Positions 8,731 to 17,513 of a stretch of DNA of 64,000 nucleotides are shown piece by piece. The notes under the pieces were generated by a model. That model was not told the origin of the DNA. It was given only the letters and a program-made list of their open reading frames with translations, and did no database searches. Both the position numbers and the translations under genes were made by a program. Every line of letters starts with the position of its first letter. Position 1 is the first letter of the stretch. Source of the DNA: Rubrivivax sp. (lineage in GTDB: Bacteria; Pseudomonadota; Gammaproteobacteria; Burkholderiales; Burkholderiaceae_C); contig JAJTDM010000053.1 of NCBI GenBank assembly GCA_021300575.1, positions 1 through 64,000 on the forward strand, read 5' to 3'.

Positions 8731-9894
8731 TCAAGCGTGGGCGCGGGCAAGCGCCTGCTCCAGGTCGGCGATCAGGTCGGCGCAGTCCTCGATGCCCACC
8801 GACAGGCGCAGCAGATCCGGCGGGGCGGGCGTGCCCGCGCCCTCGACGCTGGCGCGGTGTTCGATCAGGCTCTCGGTGCCGCCCAGCGAGGTGGCGCGCT
8901 TCCACAGTTCCACACTCGCCGCAGTGGCGATGGCAGCCGCTTCTCCACCCTGTGCACTGGCCTTGACGCGCAGGGACATCATGCCGCCAAAGCCGCCCTG
9001 CATCTGTCGCATCGAAATGGCGTGGCCGTGCGCGTCGGGCAAGCCAGGATAGAGCACCGCCTCCACCAACGGGTGACCGTTGAAATGCTCAGCAATGCGC
9101 TGCGCCGACTGCGAGGCCGCCCGCACGCGCAGGTACAGCGTGCGCATGCCGCGCAGCAGCAGCCAGGCTTCGAACGAGCCCAGCGTGCCGCCGATCTGGG
9201 CGCGCACCGTCTTCACGCGGCGCCAGAACTCGCTGTCCTCGCGCGTGACCAGCGCGCCGGCCACGAGATCGGAGTGGCCATTGAGGTACTTGGTGCCCGC
9301 GTGCATGACGATGTCCGCGCCCAGCGTTAGCGGGCGCGTCAGGACGGGCGAGGCCACGGTGGAGTCCACCGCCACCAGGGCCCCGGCAGCGTGCGCAATC
9401 TCGGCCGTGGCCGCGATGTCCGTGACGGTCCACAGCGGATTGGCCGGGGTCTCGATCCACACCAGCTTCGTCACCCCAGGGCGCGCGGCGGCCTGCACGG
9501 CGGCCGGGTCGGTCATGTCGATCAGCTCGACGTTCAAGCCCCAGCGGGTGGCGAAGTTCATCAGCCAGTTGCGCAGCGACCAGTACATGACCTTGGGCGC
9601 CAGCACATGGTCGCCCGGCGACAGGGCCTGGAACACCGCCGTGGCCGCGGCCATGCCGGAAGCGAACAGCGCCGCCTGCGCGCCCTCTTCCAATTGGGCC
9701 AGCACGGCCTCGGCCTGGTCGAAGGCGGGGTTGTCGGCACGGGCGTAGACGCGGCCCGAGCGGTACTGGTTGTCGGGGTCGCGCAGGTAGGTCGACGAGA
9801 CGTGGATGGCCGGCGTGATGGCACGGGTCTTGTCATCCACCCAGCCCAGGGCCTGTGCGGCGATGCTTTCGGGCTTGACGTGGCGAGGGTCCAT
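8731..9894 (-). CDS. PLP-dependent Cys/Met metabolism enzyme (cystathionine beta-lyase/gamma-synthase family)
   Basis: This 387-residue enzyme belongs to the gamma-family of PLP enzymes in transsulfuration. The PLP lysine is Lys202 in HAGTKYLNGHSD. Upstream are the YxR segment (YARADNP, about 50-56) and SGMAAATA, which binds the phosphate. The start was placed at the ATG at 9894, with GGAG nine bases before it; the open frame continues upstream, but that part has no family similarity. Cystathionine beta-lyase is the most probable activity, with O-acyl-homoserine sulfhydrylase as alternative. Nothing in the neighbourhood decides between them. Confidence 0.87.
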   Translation of the reverse strand: MDPRHVKPESIAAQALGWVDDKTRAITPAIHVSSTYLRDPDNQYRSGRVYARADNPAFDQAEAVLAQLEEGAQAALFASGMAAATAVFQALSPGDHVLAPKVMYWSLRNWLMNFATRWGLNVELIDMTDPAAVQAAARPGVTKLVWIETPANPLWTVTDIAATAEIAHAAGALVAVDSTVASPVLTRPLTLGADIVMHAGTKYLNGHSDLVAGALVTREDSEFWRRVKTVRAQIGGTLGSFEAWLLLRGMRTLYLRVRAASQSAQRIAEHFNGHPLVEAVLYPGLPDAHGHAISMRQMQGGFGGMMSLRVKASAQGGEAAAIATAASVELWKRATSLGGTESLIEHRASVEGAGTPAPPDLLRLSVGIEDCADLIADLEQALARAHA

Positions 9895-9929
9895 GTGAAG
9901 GGTCTCCAGAGGGATTGAGGGCTTGACAC

Positions 9930-10088
9930 TCAGGTTGCCATGGAAGCGGGGCAAGGCCGATGCAGTTTGCGGGTGGAGGGTTCCCATCCGCCTTCGTCGA
10001 TCTGCCAGACGCGGCTCAGGTCGCCCAGCGATTCCGCATTGTTGCCTGCCGGACGCAGCAGCTCCTGGCGGCTCGAATTCCGCTGCAC
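9930..10088 (-). other. Possible coding remnant between tex and the PLP enzyme
   Basis: A short minus-strand frame (from GTG at 10088, 52 residues, ending at 9930) shows the high third-position G+C of real genes and a non-repetitive peptide containing GNNAESLGDLSRVWQIDEGG. The frame stays open upstream into the end of tex, but has no ribosome site and matches nothing I recognise. It could be the tail of a decayed gene or chance in a high-GC sequence. The remainder of 9895-10135 shows no other feature. Confidence 0.2.
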
Positions 10089-10135
10089 GCAGACATCGGG
10101 ACTGCGCAAGCAGCCCTGCTGCGCCTTCAGGGGCC

Positions 10136-12529
10136 TCAGCGCCGCCCCTGCAGCTTGGCAAAGGCTGCGGCCATCGCCCCTTGGCCCTCGGCCACGCCGG
10201 CCGCCCCCCCCCGCGGGCCGGGCCGCTCCTGGCGTGCAGCTGGCCGGAAGCTGTTGTCACCCGAGCGTGTCGCCCCGCGCGGCGTCACGGCCGCATCCAG
10301 CTTCATGGTGAGCGAGATGCGCTTGCGCGCCAGGTCCACCTCCAGCACCTTGACCTTGACCACCTGCCCGGTCTTGACCACCTCGCGCGCATCGTTCACG
10401 AACTTGTGGCTCAACTGGCTGACGTGGATCAGGCCGTCCTGGTGCACCCCCAGGTCCACGAAGGCGCCGAACTGCGCCACGTTGCTGACCGTGCCCTCCA
10501 GCAGCATGCCGGGCTGCAGGTCTTTCAGGTCGGACACGCTGTCGTTGAAGCGGGCCACCTGGAAGTCCGGGCGCGGATCGCGGCCGGGCTTTTCCAGCTC
10601 GGTGAGGATGTCCTTGACCGTGATGGCGCCAAAGCGCTCGTCCGCAAAGGCCTCGGGCTTGAGGGCGCGCAGCACGTCGGCCTGACCCATCAGCGCCTGC
10701 ACGCCCTTGCCCGTGCGCTCCAGCATCTTCTGCACCACCGGGTAGGTCTCCGGGTGGACACCCGTCATGTCGAGCGGGTTGTCGCCGTCGCGGATGCGCA
10801 AGAAGCCTGCTGCCTGCTCGAAGGTGCGTGGCCCCAGGCCCGCCACGTCCAGCAGCTGCTGACGGCTGCGGAAGGCGCCGTTCGTATCGCGCCAGCGCAC
10901 GATGCTGCCGGCCACCGAGGCCGACAGGCCCGACACCCGGGACAGCAGCGGCACGGAAGCGGTGTTCAGGTCTACCCCCACCGCGTTGACGCAATCCTCC
11001 ACCACAGCGTCCAGCGTACGCACCAGCGCGCTCTGGTTGACGTCGTGCTGGTACTGGCCCACGCCAATGCTCTTGGGATCGATCTTCACCAGCTCGGCCA
11101 GCGGATCTTGCAGGCGGCGCGCGATGCTGACGGCGCCACGCAGACTGACGTCGAGCTCGGGCAGCTCTTTGCTGGCGTACTCGCTGGCCGAGTAAACCGA
11201 GGCACCGGCCTCGCTGACCACCACCTTGTCGAGCCGCGCCTCGGGCGCCAGCCTGCGGATGCGCTGGATCAACTCGGCTGCCAGCTTGTCGGTCTCTCGG
11301 CTGGCGGTGCCATTGCCGATGGCGATCAGGTTCACGCCGTGCATGGCCACCAGGCGGCCCAGGGCATGCAGCGCGCCCTCCCAATCGTTGCGCGGCTCGT
11401 GCGGGTAGACGGTGGCCGTGTCCAGCACCTTGCCGGTGTCGCTGACCACCGCCACCTTCACACCCGTGCGGATGCCCGGGTCCAGCCCCATGACCACGCG
11501 CTTGCCGGCCGGTGCGGCCAGGAGCAGGTCGCGCACGTTGTCGCCGAACACCTGGATGGCCACGGCCTCGGCATCCTCCCGCAGGCGCGCGAAGAGGTCG
11601 CGCTCCAGGCTGAGGGAGAGCTTGACTTTCCAGCTCCAACCCAGGTGGCGGGCGATGCGGCCCTCGGCCAACGAGATCGACGTGGGCGCGGTGCGTGAGA
11701 CAGGGGGTCGAGGCACCCCTGCAGCAGCGGCTGAGGCGGTTGCCGCTGCGCTGGTCACGGTGGGAGCCGGCTCATCCAGCACCAGCTTGGCATCCAGCCA
11801 CTCCTGCGATCGGCCCCGGAAGACTGCCAGTGCGCGGTGGCTGGGCACGGTGCGGATGGGCTCGGCGTAGTCGAAGTAGTCGCGGAACTTGGCCGCATCG
11901 GTGTGGGTGCCGTCCTTGCCGTCCGCCAGCTGGCTCTTGAACAGGCCCTCTGCCCACAGCCACTCCCGCAGCTTGCCCACCAGCGCCGCGTCCTCGGCCC
12001 AGCGCTCCGACATCAGGTCGCGCACGCCGTCCAGCACCGCATACGCATCAGCAAAGCCGGCTTCGGCCATTGCCGCCGCGCCGCCGGGATAGCCGGCTAC
12101 GAAGGCGGCCGCCTCCGCGGATGGGTCCAGCGTGGGGTCGGCAAACAGCCGGTCGGCCAGGGGCTCGATGCCCGCCTCCCGGGCGATCATGCCCTTGGTA
12201 CGGCGCCGTGGCTTGTAGGGCAGGTAGAGGTCTTCCAGCTCCTGCTTGGTGGGCGCGGCCTCGATGGCAGCGCGCAATTCGGGCGTGAGCTTGCCCTGCT
12301 CCTCGATGCTCTTGAGCACCGCGGCCCGGCGGTCCTCCAACTCGCGCAGGTAGGCCAGTCGGGTTTCCAACTCGCGCAGCTGGATGTCGTCCAGGCCGTC
12401 GGTGGCCTCCTTGCGGTACCGGGCGATGAAGGGCACCGTGGACCCGCCATCCAGCAGCTCGACGGCTGCGTTCACTTGCGCCGGCCGAACCTTCAGCTCG
12501 GCGGCGATCTGCAACAGGATCTTGTTCAA
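10136..12529 (-). CDS. tex: Tex-family transcription accessory / RNA-binding protein
   Basis: Tex is a conserved cytoplasmic nucleic acid-binding protein linked to transcription and RNA metabolism. The 797-residue product shows the Tex N-terminal helical region (VPFIARYRKEATDGLDD at 32-48), a YqgF/RNase H-like domain (VMGLDPGIRTGVKVAVV), helix-hairpin-helix repeats around LLDVAGLGPRTFEQAAGFLRI, and a C-terminal S1 domain (LEGTVSNVAQFGAFVDLGVHQDG). A roughly 30-residue Ala/Pro/Thr-rich insertion (about 253-285) precedes the YqgF region, and the tail is Arg/Gly-rich. The gene stands alone on its strand, with about 240 bases on the 3' side. Confidence 0.96.
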   Translation of the reverse strand: MNKILLQIAAELKVRPAQVNAAVELLDGGSTVPFIARYRKEATDGLDDIQLRELETRLAYLRELEDRRAAVLKSIEEQGKLTPELRAAIEAAPTKQELEDLYLPYKPRRRTKGMIAREAGIEPLADRLFADPTLDPSAEAAAFVAGYPGGAAAMAEAGFADAYAVLDGVRDLMSERWAEDAALVGKLREWLWAEGLFKSQLADGKDGTHTDAAKFRDYFDYAEPIRTVPSHRALAVFRGRSQEWLDAKLVLDEPAPTVTSAAATASAAAAGVPRPPVSRTAPTSISLAEGRIARHLGWSWKVKLSLSLERDLFARLREDAEAVAIQVFGDNVRDLLLAAPAGKRVVMGLDPGIRTGVKVAVVSDTGKVLDTATVYPHEPRNDWEGALHALGRLVAMHGVNLIAIGNGTASRETDKLAAELIQRIRRLAPEARLDKVVVSEAGASVYSASEYASKELPELDVSLRGAVSIARRLQDPLAELVKIDPKSIGVGQYQHDVNQSALVRTLDAVVEDCVNAVGVDLNTASVPLLSRVSGLSASVAGSIVRWRDTNGAFRSRQQLLDVAGLGPRTFEQAAGFLRIRDGDNPLDMTGVHPETYPVVQKMLERTGKGVQALMGQADVLRALKPEAFADERFGAITVKDILTELEKPGRDPRPDFQVARFNDSVSDLKDLQPGMLLEGTVSNVAQFGAFVDLGVHQDGLIHVSQLSHKFVNDAREVVKTGQVVKVKVLEVDLARKRISLTMKLDAAVTPRGATRSGDNSFRPAARQERPGPRGGAAGVAEGQGAMAAAFAKLQGRR

Positions 12530-12628
12530 GGGATGTCAAGCGCCTGCGCGGGTCAGGCGGCCAGGAGATTTGAAGGGGAGGTAGGGCAAAACGAAGCGGC
12601 GCAGTGTAGCCAGCCGGAAGTGCTGCAA

Positions 12629-12670
12629 GACCTGTACTGCAACTCCTGTGCTGCCAGTCCTGCTGCTGGC
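12629..12670. repeat. Three imperfect 14-bp tandem repeats
   Basis: Within the 207-base interval between tex and the toxin gene, three consecutive 14-base units share the pattern CCTG-xx-CTG (12629-12642, 12643-12656, 12657-12670). They are degenerate and short. No gene, terminator or promoter is evident in the rest of the interval. Confidence 0.4.
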
Positions 12671-12736
12671 CAACCCGGAGAAGCTGCCCATGGCGCCCGG
12701 GCTCGCGCTGGACCTGCGCTTGTCGGGGCTGCGCGT

Positions 12737-13159
12737 TCAAGACGGAGACACCGCCTCCAGGAATCGTCGAGGCGACAGGATGACCACGCCCTCAAAGCTG
12801 CCCATGCTGAGCAGATCGTCATCGCTCGAGACGATCGCTTGCGCGCCACCGCTGGCGGCCAAAGCCAGGAACTTGTCGTCTTTGGGGTCGCGACAGGCGG
12901 TGACTGGGGCGATGTATGGCACCCGCACGGTCATGGCCTGATAGTGCTCAAAGAACGCGGCTCTTTGCGCAGGCTCACGGTAGGCGTCCAGTCGAGAGCG
13001 TGACAGCACGCCACGCAGCTCGGCCAGCGTGTCTTCAGAGACGATCACATCAGCCACTTCCCAGGCCAGCGTCAGGGCGAGGGCCGGCGTGGAGCGCGGC
13101 TTCAAGACCGCGCCCACCAGCGTGCTGGTGTCAAACACCAGCCGGCTGACGGAGCTCAT
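12737..13159 (-). CDS. PIN-domain toxin of a type II toxin-antitoxin pair
   Basis: This 140-residue protein is a PIN-fold ribonuclease of the COG1569-like toxin group. The acidic residues expected at the metal site are visible: Asp10 (VFDTSTL), Glu47 (TLAEL), Asp95 (PKDDKFL) and the Asp113-115 cluster (SSDDDLL). Its start overlaps the upstream antitoxin gene by 29 bases, which implies translational coupling. Known members cleave RNA and are neutralised by the cognate antitoxin; the RNA target here is unknown. Confidence 0.88.
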   Translation of the reverse strand: MSSVSRLVFDTSTLVGAVLKPRSTPALALTLAWEVADVIVSEDTLAELRGVLSRSRLDAYREPAQRAAFFEHYQAMTVRVPYIAPVTACRDPKDDKFLALAASGGAQAIVSSDDDLLSMGSFEGVVILSPRRFLEAVSPS

Positions 13160-13406
13160 GCACCAGAGCGTTGATATCCTGGTCGGTCAGGGACTCCGCG
13201 GCATCCACCAAGGGCAACGCACGCAGCAGTGCGCCCAGGCGCCGGCCTGCCAGCGCCCTTTGCGCCTCCAGCGCCAGTTCATGGCTCATCAGCGTCACGA
13301 CGGGGCGGCCGTACTGCGTGACGGTCACGGGTTCGCGTTTGGCCAAGTCCAGCACGGCGCCAAAGCGGTTCTGCACTTCTCGAGAGGGAATGGTTTTTTG
13401 ACTCAC
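13131..13406 (-). CDS. Phd/YefM-type antitoxin
   Basis: This 91-residue protein begins at a GTG (13406) with AGGAG seven bases upstream. Its N-terminal half matches the Phd/YefM DNA-binding fold (PSREVQNRFGAVLDLAKREPVTVTQYGRPVVTLMS). The C-terminal half would wrap the toxin. Antitoxin first, with toxin overlapping, is the normal order. Such antitoxins usually repress their own operon, so the roughly 110-base upstream interval, which contains a TATCAT -10-like hexamer, is the likely operator region. Confidence 0.88.
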   Translation of the reverse strand: MSQKTIPSREVQNRFGAVLDLAKREPVTVTQYGRPVVTLMSHELALEAQRALAGRRLGALLRALPLVDAAESLTDQDINALVHELRQPAGV

Positions 13407-13517
13407 TGCCAGCTCCTGCTTGAATGCAACAGAGACATGATAGCTACAAATGAGTTCCTGTATCTGCGTGTTGCGGACCGGGCGGCGACATCGCCAAGAC
13501 AGGGTTTCTGACTGTGG

Positions 13518-14753
13518 TCATCCAAGCGATCTGGCTGCATCAGAAGGCGGCAAGTTCAACCACCGCACAGCCCCCTCACCCGCCCAGCGCCCCGTGGCGA
13601 AACAGGCGGTGAGCAGGTAGCCCCCAGTGGGCGCCTCCCAGTCGAGCATCTCCCCGGCACAGAACACGCCCCGCAGGCGTTGAAGCATGAGGCGTTCGTC
13701 CACCGCATGGGCGGCCACGCCGCCGGCGGAGCTGATCGCTTCGTCGATGGGACGTGGCCCCTGGAGGGCGATGGGCAAGCGCTTGATGGTGCGGGCGAGG
13801 GTGGGGCCGTCCAGCATCTCCTGGCGTGTGAGCAGCTCGTGCAGCAGGCCCATCTTCACGCCGTCCAGCCCCAGACGTGACTTCAGGTGGGTGCTCAAGG
13901 AGCGCGTGCCTCGGCCGCGCGTTACCTCAGCGAGCACAGATTCGGCCGTGCGCGCTGGCAGCAGATCCACCCAGCAGGTGGCGGACCCAACGCTTCGCAG
14001 GCGCTCGCGCAGCGCGGCTGATGCGGCATAGATCAGGCTGCCCTCCATACCGGTGGCGGTGACGACGAATTCGCCCAACTGCCGGCGGCGCGTCGGGGTC
14101 TGCGCAGGGCCCTCGTCCCACTCCAGCGCCACCGACTTCAGCGGTGCGCCTTCGAAGCGGGCACGGAGGTGCTCGCTCCAGTCCACGTCGAAGCCGCAAT
14201 TCGAGGGCTGAAGCTCGGCCACCTCCACACCCTGGGCCCTCAGCCACGGCACCCAGGCCCCGTCAGACCCCAGACGCGACCAGCTGGCGCCGCCCAGCGC
14301 CAGCACGGTAGCCTGGGCACGTACCGCGCGCAGGCCTTCGGGGGCGCTGAAGCGCAGCTCACTCTGCGGGCCCCAGCCTGTCCAGCGGTGGCGCATGTGA
14401 AACCGCACACCCTGCCGGCGCAGGCGCTGCAGCCAGGCCCGCAGCATGGGGGCGGCTTTCATCTCCTGCGGAAAGACACGTCCCGAGGTGCCGACAAAGG
14501 TGGTGATGCCCAAGTCCAGCGCCCAGGCCCGCAAGGCCGCGGGGCCGAAGTCCGTCAAGGCCGGCGTCAGCCAGGGCCGGGCCTCGCGGTAGCGTGTACG
14601 CAGGACCAGGACTTCAGCCGCCATCAGACCGGCCGGCCCGGCGCCAATCACCGCGGCCTGGGATTCGCTGACGCGATTCCCTGAGGCTTCAAAACCTGCG
14701 GGCCACGAACCGGGAGCGGGTGGACCGTTTCTGGATCCATCAGTCGGAAACAC
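13518..14753 (-). CDS. TIGR03862-like FAD-dependent flavoprotein with internal in-frame loss
   Basis: The protein resembles the HI0933/TIGR03862 family of FAD-binding oxidoreductases. The dinucleotide motif (AAVIGAGPAGLMAAEVL) is intact, as are the C-terminal parts (TFVGTSGRVFPQEMKAAP, and CAGEMLDWEAPTGGYLL near the end). Directly after AAEVL the sequence jumps to RTRYREARPWLTP. The usual second beta strand and the conserved GRKFL-GGxNxTHSEP flavin-contact segment, roughly 45 residues, are missing without loss of frame. As given, the protein probably could not bind FAD normally. About 37 N-terminal residues before the motif look like an extension, so a later start is possible. It lies 6 bases after the SDR gene. 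Confidence 0.82.
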   Translation of the reverse strand: MFPTDGSRNGPPAPGSWPAGFEASGNRVSESQAAVIGAGPAGLMAAEVLVLRTRYREARPWLTPALTDFGPAALRAWALDLGITTFVGTSGRVFPQEMKAAPMLRAWLQRLRRQGVRFHMRHRWTGWGPQSELRFSAPEGLRAVRAQATVLALGGASWSRLGSDGAWVPWLRAQGVEVAELQPSNCGFDVDWSEHLRARFEGAPLKSVALEWDEGPAQTPTRRRQLGEFVVTATGMEGSLIYAASAALRERLRSVGSATCWVDLLPARTAESVLAEVTRGRGTRSLSTHLKSRLGLDGVKMGLLHELLTRQEMLDGPTLARTIKRLPIALQGPRPIDEAISSAGGVAAHAVDERLMLQRLRGVFCAGEMLDWEAPTGGYLLTACFATGRWAGEGAVRWLNLPPSDAARSLG

Positions 14754-14759
14754 CGGTCC

Positions 14760-15564
14760 TCACGCCTCGCGCAAATCGGCTCGAAGCCGCGCGCCGATCT
14801 CCGGCCGGGCGGCGAAGGGGTCGCTCGGGTTGCGCGGCGTCATGATGTCTTCCAGGCGCGTCTGCACATGGCCCAGGCTCTTGGGGTGGCTGTAGATGTA
14901 GAAGCGCTGCTGCGCCATGGCCTCGAAGACGAACTGCACCACCTCGGCCGCGGAGACCTTGCCGCTGGTCACCGCCTTGTCGCTCATGGCCTGGGCGATG
15001 AGCTGGCTCTTGGTGGGCCGGCTCTGCGCATCGGCAAAGGCTTCGGGGCGGTTGCGCTCACTGCGGTGGATACCGGTGGGCACGAAGTAGGGGCACAGCA
15101 CGTGGGCATGCACCTGGTCGGTAACGAGGCTCAGGTCCTGATAGAGCGTCTCTGACAAGGACACCACGGCGTGCTTGGTGACGTTGTAGACGCCCATGTT
15201 GGGCGCGTTGAGCAGGCCCGCCATGCTGGCGGTGTTGACGATGTGGCCACGCCAGGAAGGGTCTGCCTTCGCGGCGGCCAGCATCATGGGCGTGAACACG
15301 CGCACGCCATGGGCCACACCCATCAGGTTGACGCGTGGCCTGGCCCAGCGCCTCGACCTCGGCAGCCTTGGCGATGTCCAGCCGGTGGGGCAACACGGTC
15401 GCCCCCAGGCCCCGGACCTCGGCCGCAGCGGCCTCCAGCGCATCGGCCTGCACGTCGGCCATGACGATGCGCATGCCCAGCCGGGCCGCCGTGCGACTGG
15501 CCTCCAGGCCGAAGCCCGAGGCGGCGCCGGTGATGACGGCCACGCCGCCTGAGAGTGGGTGCAT
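14760..15564 (-). pseudogene. Short-chain dehydrogenase/reductase, frameshifted by internal deletion
   Basis: The N-terminal part, from ATG 15564 (GGAG six bases upstream), has the SDR cofactor motif (VITGAASGFGLEASR) and ends at EALGQAT near 15335. The C-terminal part, in a different frame, resumes at VNLMGVAHG and contains the active-site Ser (NTASMAG) and YNVTK motif. The roughly 33 residues between, which hold the NNAG motif, are absent, and the loss is not a multiple of three. Summed length is 267 residues, against about 300 expected. The intact enzyme would be an NAD(P)-dependent oxidoreductase of unknown substrate in the fatty acid block. An assembly fault is as likely as a true pseudogene. 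Confidence 0.82.
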
Positions 15565-15660
15565 GAAAGGCTCCATGGAAGATGTCGAGTGTCGCGCCAG
15601 AGGCAGGATCAGCGAGTGACAGGATGGATCAGCGATGAACGGGCAAGAGACGGCGGCAGT

Positions 15661-17412
15661 TCAAGGTCTTTCAACCGGCATCGCGCGGGCGATAAGCGCG
15701 TCCAGCGGCAGGCCTGCGGGCAACAAGCCAAAGGCGTCAGAAGTCGAGGCCAAACGTGAAGCGCAGAAGGCCTCGAAGACGAACAAGGGCGCGTGGCGGA
15801 ACAACTGCGCCGCCTGCAGCAGCACGGCCAGATCACGCGCCAGTTGCCGGGCCTGCACCTCCTCCACGCCCTGCTCCACGGCCAGCAGCACGCAGTCACG
15901 CGCCCGGTCGAACCCGCTGTCCGCGCCAAGCGCCGGTGTGCATTCGTGCACGAGGGCGGCGGCCACGTCATGCCCGCGCAGCGCGCGCATCAGGTCCAGC
16001 GCCATGATGTTGCCTGCGCCCTCCCAGATGGAATTCAGGGGCATCTCGCGATAGATACGCGCCATCACGCCCTCGCCCTGTTCTTCCACGTAGCCGTTGC
16101 CGCCCAGGCACTCCATGGCCTCCTGGGCGAACAGGCTGCCGCGTTTGCAGATCCAGAACTTCGCCACAGGGGTGAGCAGGCGGCGCATCACGGCTTCGTG
16201 TGCCGGATCGATCGCTGACGTCGCGGCGCTGCCGGAATGGCCGTTCTCGGAATGGTCCACCGCAGCGGCCAGGCGCAGCGCCAGCGCGGTGGCGGCCTCG
16301 CTTTCCATTGCCAGATCAGCGAGCACGGCCTTCATCAGCGGCTGGTCGATCAGCGGCTTGCCAAAGGCGTGGCGCTGGGCGGTGTGGTGCAAGGCCAGCG
16401 ACAGTGCTTGTCGCATCAGCCCGGCGGTGCCCAGCGCGCAGTCCAGCCGCGTCAATGCGCCCATGGCCAGGATCTGCGGCACGCCCCGCCCCACCTCACC
16501 CACCAGCCAGGCGTGAGTGCCTTCAAACTCCACTTCCGAACTGGCATTGGCCTGGTTGCCCAGCTTGTTTTTCAAGCGCTGGATGTGCAGCGGGTTGACG
16601 CTGCCGTCAGGCCGCCAGCGGGGCAGGAAGAAGCAGCTGAGGCCGCCGCCCGCGCCCGAGGCTGCCCGCGAACCCGCCGCGGACGTGCCCGCCGAGCCCA
16701 GGACGCCAGACGACGGCTGCGCCTGGGCCAGCACGAGGAAGGCGTCGCACATGGGCGCCGAGAAGAACCATTTGTGGCCGGTGAGGCGGTAACGCTGGCC
16801 CCAGGCATCTTCGCCGTCGAACTCAGCCCGGGTGGTGTTGGCCCGCACGTCCGAGCCGCCCTGCTTCTCGGTCATGCCCATGCCCATGGTCAGGCCGTGC
16901 TTGGCCGCGTGGGGCGTGAAGCGGGGGTCGTAACGCGGTGCCACCAGGCCTGGCCCGAAGGCGGCGTGCACGGCTGGGTTGGCGCGCAAGGATGGTGCCA
17001 CGGCGTAGGTCATGGACACGGGGCACAGCACCGAGGGCTCCAGCTCGGTGAACAGCATGAAAGCCGCCGCGCGCTCGATGTGCCCGCCCGGCCCTTCGGC
17101 CCAGGGGCTGCCGTGCAGCCGCGCAGCGCAGGCGGCCTCCAGCAGGGCGTGGTACGAGGGGTGGAACTCGACTTGGTCGATGCGCCGGCCGAAGCGGTCG
17201 TGCGTCAAGAGGCGCGGGCTTTGGGTGTTGGCCAGCCGCGCATGCGCCTGCATCTCGGCGCTGCCGCATAACTCTCCCAGGGCCTGAAAGCGCGCCTGGT
17301 CGAAGCCCGGATGGTGATGCTTCAGGGCATCCTGCAGCGGCTGGTTGGACGTGAACAGGTTCACGTCGGTGAAGGGCGTGCTTTGGTTGGTGACGGTATG
17401 GGTGGGGGTCAT
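15661..17412 (-). CDS. AidB-like acyl-CoA dehydrogenase
   Basis: This 583-residue flavoprotein belongs to the AidB/isovaleryl-CoA dehydrogenase-like branch. The N-terminus is typical (NQSTPFTDVNLF, RLLTHDRFGRRIDQVEFHP). FAD-binding segments are GMGMTEKQGGSDVR (about 177-190) and KWFFSAPMCD. Near the C-terminus is AMECLGGNGYVEE followed by NSIWEGAGN. A Ser/Gly/Ala-rich insertion occupies about 232-257. The start at 17412 was preferred to an upstream ATG because the extra 24 residues have no similarity. AidB proteins may act on isovaleryl-CoA or bind DNA in alkylation stress; the surrounding beta-oxidation genes favour an acyl-CoA role. Confidence 0.88.
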   Translation of the reverse strand: MTPTHTVTNQSTPFTDVNLFTSNQPLQDALKHHHPGFDQARFQALGELCGSAEMQAHARLANTQSPRLLTHDRFGRRIDQVEFHPSYHALLEAACAARLHGSPWAEGPGGHIERAAAFMLFTELEPSVLCPVSMTYAVAPSLRANPAVHAAFGPGLVAPRYDPRFTPHAAKHGLTMGMGMTEKQGGSDVRANTTRAEFDGEDAWGQRYRLTGHKWFFSAPMCDAFLVLAQAQPSSGVLGSAGTSAAGSRAASGAGGGLSCFFLPRWRPDGSVNPLHIQRLKNKLGNQANASSEVEFEGTHAWLVGEVGRGVPQILAMGALTRLDCALGTAGLMRQALSLALHHTAQRHAFGKPLIDQPLMKAVLADLAMESEAATALALRLAAAVDHSENGHSGSAATSAIDPAHEAVMRRLLTPVAKFWICKRGSLFAQEAMECLGGNGYVEEQGEGVMARIYREMPLNSIWEGAGNIMALDLMRALRGHDVAAALVHECTPALGADSGFDRARDCVLLAVEQGVEEVQARQLARDLAVLLQAAQLFRHAPLFVFEAFCASRLASTSDAFGLLPAGLPLDALIARAMPVERP

Positions 17413-17513
17413 GCGCAGCTTCGACTTGGGTGTAGCTGGATTGGGGTCGCAGAGTGGTACGCGCGCGCTGCGACGGGCGGGCACCCCCCTCCGCTCATGT
17501 CCCCCGGTCCGGG

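Noticed and set aside
8731..10260. Longer N-terminus for the PLP enzyme gene
   Set aside because: The extra 122 codons overlap tex and lack similarity to the family; the ATG at 9894 has a ribosome site and gives normal length.
12601..12680. CRISPR-like or satellite array
   Set aside because: Only three degenerate 14-base units without spacers; no cas genes anywhere in the window.
13436..13475. Short AT-rich repeat remnant upstream of the antitoxin
   Set aside because: The GATAGCTACAAAT-like stretch is too short to assign to a repeat family without a genome search; it may simply be the promoter.
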